From: Caulobacteraceae bacterium
GTDB taxonomy: Bacteria; Pseudomonadota; Alphaproteobacteria; Caulobacterales; Caulobacteraceae
NCBI GenBank assembly: GCA_028291305.1
Contig: JAQGII010000172.1
Coordinates: 1 to 15,767, forward strand
Direction of reading: 5' to 3'
Length of the DNA stretch: 15,767 bases
Part shown: positions 14,352-15,767 of the stretch, piece after piece
How the letters are laid out: every line of letters begins with the position of its first letter
How positions within the stretch are numbered: the first letter of the stretch is position 1
Program-made: the position numbers and the translations under genes
The notes under the pieces: generated by a model
Seen by the model: only the letters and a program-made list of their open reading frames with translations
What the model was told of the DNA's origin: nothing
The model's database searches: none

Positions 14352-15247
14352 GGCGCAACGAACGATTCCGTCGCCAGCATCCGTCCGGTCGTGGAGTCCG
14401 CGTCCTTGAACACGACCTCCAGCTTCTCTCCGCTGACCAGTTTGCGATTCAAGGGGACCTGCACCGTGCGGCGGTCGATCTCCGGATAGACGCCGAAACC
14501 GCGCATCGCGCCGATGGGCTCGCCGCCGCGCCGTTGGCGGACCTCGCGGACCTCCACGTCGCCGTAAAGCGAATTGCCGCCTTTGCGCACCACATCCACG
14601 CTGAGCGTTGGTTTGTCCGCGGAACGACCGCCGGCTGCGGCATCCGCAGCGATGTAATGCAGGTTCTCGACGCCCGCTCTCTGATCCGCCGCGCCCTGGC
14701 GCACGATCATCGGGATGGCCACGCTGAACAGCGTGGCCAGGCGCACGCTCAGGACCGCGGAGGACGGGGCGGCGGCCTGCTCGGCCGTCAGGCCCAGGTC
14801 CTCGGGCGGGCTGGCCGTCACCGTCAGGTGGGTCCGGTATTCACCGGCCGGCAGGTCGGCGGGGCGAAGGGCGCGCACCCGGATGGTCTGGGACTCCCCT
14901 GGCGCCAGGGTCACCCGGCGGGGCGTGAAGTTGACGAAGGCCTTGGCCGACTTCAGCCGGCCGACGACCGCGGCGGCGTCCGGCGTCTGCGGCGATTCCG
15001 CGATGGTCAGGATGCGGCCGTCGAGCATCATCACCCGGTCGACCAGCTCGATATTGTAGGTCGCCGGCTGGGTTCCGGCGTTGAAGATCAGCACCGTTTG
15101 CGCTCGAGAATTCGCCTCAAAGACGACTCGTCGTGGAGAGACGTTCAGGTCGGCGCCGAGTTGTTGTTGGGCCCGTGCCGGGGCGCCGACGCTTGCCAAT
15201 AGCGCACAGACAAGCGCAACCAGAATCTGGCCTTTATGCACAGTCAT
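14348..15247 (-). CDS. PapD-like periplasmic fimbrial chaperone
   Basis: The 299-residue protein has a signal peptide (MTVHKGQ, hydrophobic 8-21, cleavage near ARA at 26). The mature protein follows the PapD immunoglobulin-like pattern: LNVSPRRVVFEANSRAQTVL, then FNAGTQPATYNIELVD, then FTPRRVTLAPGESQTIRVRA followed by LPAGEYRTHLTV. A second domain with short strands follows (VDVVRKGGNSLYGDVEVRE, RTVQVPLNRKLVSGEKLEVVF). Such chaperones cap subunits in the periplasm and deliver them to the usher. It is longer than classical chaperones (about 220-240 mature residues) and lacks cysteines in the mature part. ATG 15247 has an ideal GGGAGG ribosome binding site. It is the first gene of the operon, and its TGA overlaps the usher ATG. 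Confidence 0.87.
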   Translation of the reverse strand: MTVHKGQILVALVCALLASVGAPARAQQQLGADLNVSPRRVVFEANSRAQTVLIFNAGTQPATYNIELVDRVMMLDGRILTIAESPQTPDAAAVVGRLKSAKAFVNFTPRRVTLAPGESQTIRVRALRPADLPAGEYRTHLTVTASPPEDLGLTAEQAAAPSSAVLSVRLATLFSVAIPMIVRQGAADQRAGVENLHYIAADAAAGGRSADKPTLSVDVVRKGGNSLYGDVEVREVRQRRGGEPIGAMRGFGVYPEIDRRTVQVPLNRKLVSGEKLEVVFKDADSTTGRMLATESFVAP

Positions 15248-15447
15248 GCCTCCCAGCTTAACCTTACGGAGGCCGAACGAGAACGCAGGACCAAGGTTCC
15301 CGCCAAGCTGTGAGTGCATTAAACACTTATATTCCGCACCCCTTGTGCGGCCCGCGCCAAGCAGCGGTCAAAAAGGGACAGATGTTCCGCTGCTCCTGAA
15401 AAGGCCGTCCTGGGGACCTGGGCGCACGAGCCGGTGGTTGTGCCTGC
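15248..15447. promoter_or_regulatory. Divergent promoter region of fibre operon and thuA-like gene, with two inverted repeats
   Basis: This 200-bp gap must contain the promoter of the chaperone-usher operon. On the minus strand an AT-rich patch (GGAATATAAGTGTTTAATGC, plus-strand 15317-15336) offers TATAAG and TTTAAT as -10 candidates without a clear -35. Right beside it is a perfect inverted repeat, CCGCAC-CCCTT-GTGCGG, at 15334-15350. A second, AGCAGCGG/CCGCTGCT with a 19-bp centre, lies at 15361-15395. Both are placed where an activator or repressor would bind, and the LuxR-type protein of the operon is a natural candidate. This is inferred from position. Confidence 0.4.
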
Positions 15448-15767
15448 ATGATAGCGCGCGCGGCCCTCGTCCTCCTCGCCCTGCCCTGGCTGGCCATGGC
15501 CGCCCCGCCGGGCCGCCCGGAGACGCGTCCGCCCGCCCTGCCCGCCGACCTGAAGCGTCCGGCCGTGCTGATCTTCACCAAGGCCAACGGATATCGCCAT
15601 GACTCCATCCCCGCCGCCACCGCGGCGCTGGAGGCCATCGCCCGCGGGCGGGGCTGGTCGGCCTTCGCCACCGACGACGATGCGGTGTTCAACCCGCGCC
15701 AGTTGCCCCGCTTCGACGCGGTGGTGTGGAACAACACCTCCGGCGCCGTCCTGACCGCGGGCGAGGC
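15448..15767 (+). CDS. ThuA-like domain protein, secreted, truncated by window end
   Basis: The frame is open from an ATG at 15448 to the window edge (106 codons). A signal peptide is clear: MIARAALVLLALPWLAMA, with cleavage before APPG. From about residue 39, AVLIFTKANGYRHDSIPAAT, then a helix (ALEAIARGRGW), DDDAVFNPRQLPRFDAVVWN and NTSGAVLTAGEA, match the start of ThuA-like domains (trehalose utilisation family, a class I glutamine-amidotransferase-like fold). Bacterial members act on sugars or their derivatives, mostly without defined substrates. The ribosome binding site is weak. It is divergent from the fibre operon and probably unrelated to it. The rest of the domain, including any catalytic residues, is outside the window. 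Confidence 0.82.
   Translation, partial: MIARAALVLLALPWLAMAAPPGRPETRPPALPADLKRPAVLIFTKANGYRHDSIPAATAALEAIARGRGWSAFATDDDAVFNPRQLPRFDAVVWNNTSGAVLTAGE

Noticed and set aside
11493..14489. A 998-codon open frame antisense to the usher-like and chaperone genes
   Set aside because: Its translation is repetitive in Arg, Gly, Gln and Asp without any domain, as expected from the complement of a high-GC gene, while the minus-strand frame has a signal peptide, family motifs and coupled starts.
15342..15358. A sigma-54 type promoter (TTGGCGCGGGCCGCAC on the minus strand) before the chaperone gene
   Set aside because: The GG and GC doublets are 8 rather than 10 bases apart, so the spacing does not fit.

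Overview
The window is high-GC DNA from what looks like an alphaproteobacterium. A Caulobacterales-type organism (Caulobacter or Phenylobacterium relatives) is my best guess, with sphingomonads as the alternative. The reasons are the UrcA-family secreted protein, the DUF4402 fimbrial subunits, the FadN-type beta-oxidation protein and the compact, often overlapping operons. This placement is inference from gene content; no rRNA or other marker gene is present.

Left part (1-7826): fatty-acid and acyl-CoA metabolism. The N-terminus of an acyl-CoA synthetase runs off the left edge on the minus strand. Divergent from it is a tight plus-strand operon of thiolase (fadA), bifunctional hydroxyacyl-CoA dehydrogenase/enoyl-CoA hydratase with the dehydrogenase half first (FadN-type), and a long acyl-CoA dehydrogenase (fadE). 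Together these encode activation and a full beta-oxidation cycle, with the same gene set as the Bacillus fadNAE operon. Facing it tail to tail, 10 bp away, is an AidB-type acyl-CoA dehydrogenase, preceded on its own strand by a small AraC-family regulator that has only the DNA-binding domain.

Middle (7827-8841): an AT-rich divergent promoter region, a small secreted UrcA-family protein on the plus strand, and a 371-bp non-coding stretch with two adjacent near-perfect hairpins between convergent genes.

Right part (8842-15247), all minus strand: a chaperone-usher type surface-fibre locus. In transcription order it encodes a PapD-like periplasmic chaperone, a 938-residue usher-like outer-membrane protein with an EF-hand-like loop near its C-terminus, a LuxR/GerE-type regulator without a receiver domain, a two-cysteine secreted subunit, a proline/asparagine-rich DUF4402-like subunit, and, after a 367-bp gap full of hairpins and short tandem repeats, a canonical DUF4402 subunit. 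Overlaps of 4 bp and a spacer of 2 bp imply translational coupling for chaperone/usher/regulator and for the first two subunits. The last subunit may be expressed separately. I infer that these genes build a surface fibre by donor-strand exchange, with the LuxR protein as local regulator. The window ends in the start of a secreted ThuA-like protein on the plus strand, divergent from the chaperone.

No tRNA, rRNA, CRISPR array, transposase, integrase or recognisable mobile element was seen. The most interesting part is the DUF4402 fibre locus with its embedded regulator and structured intergenic DNA.
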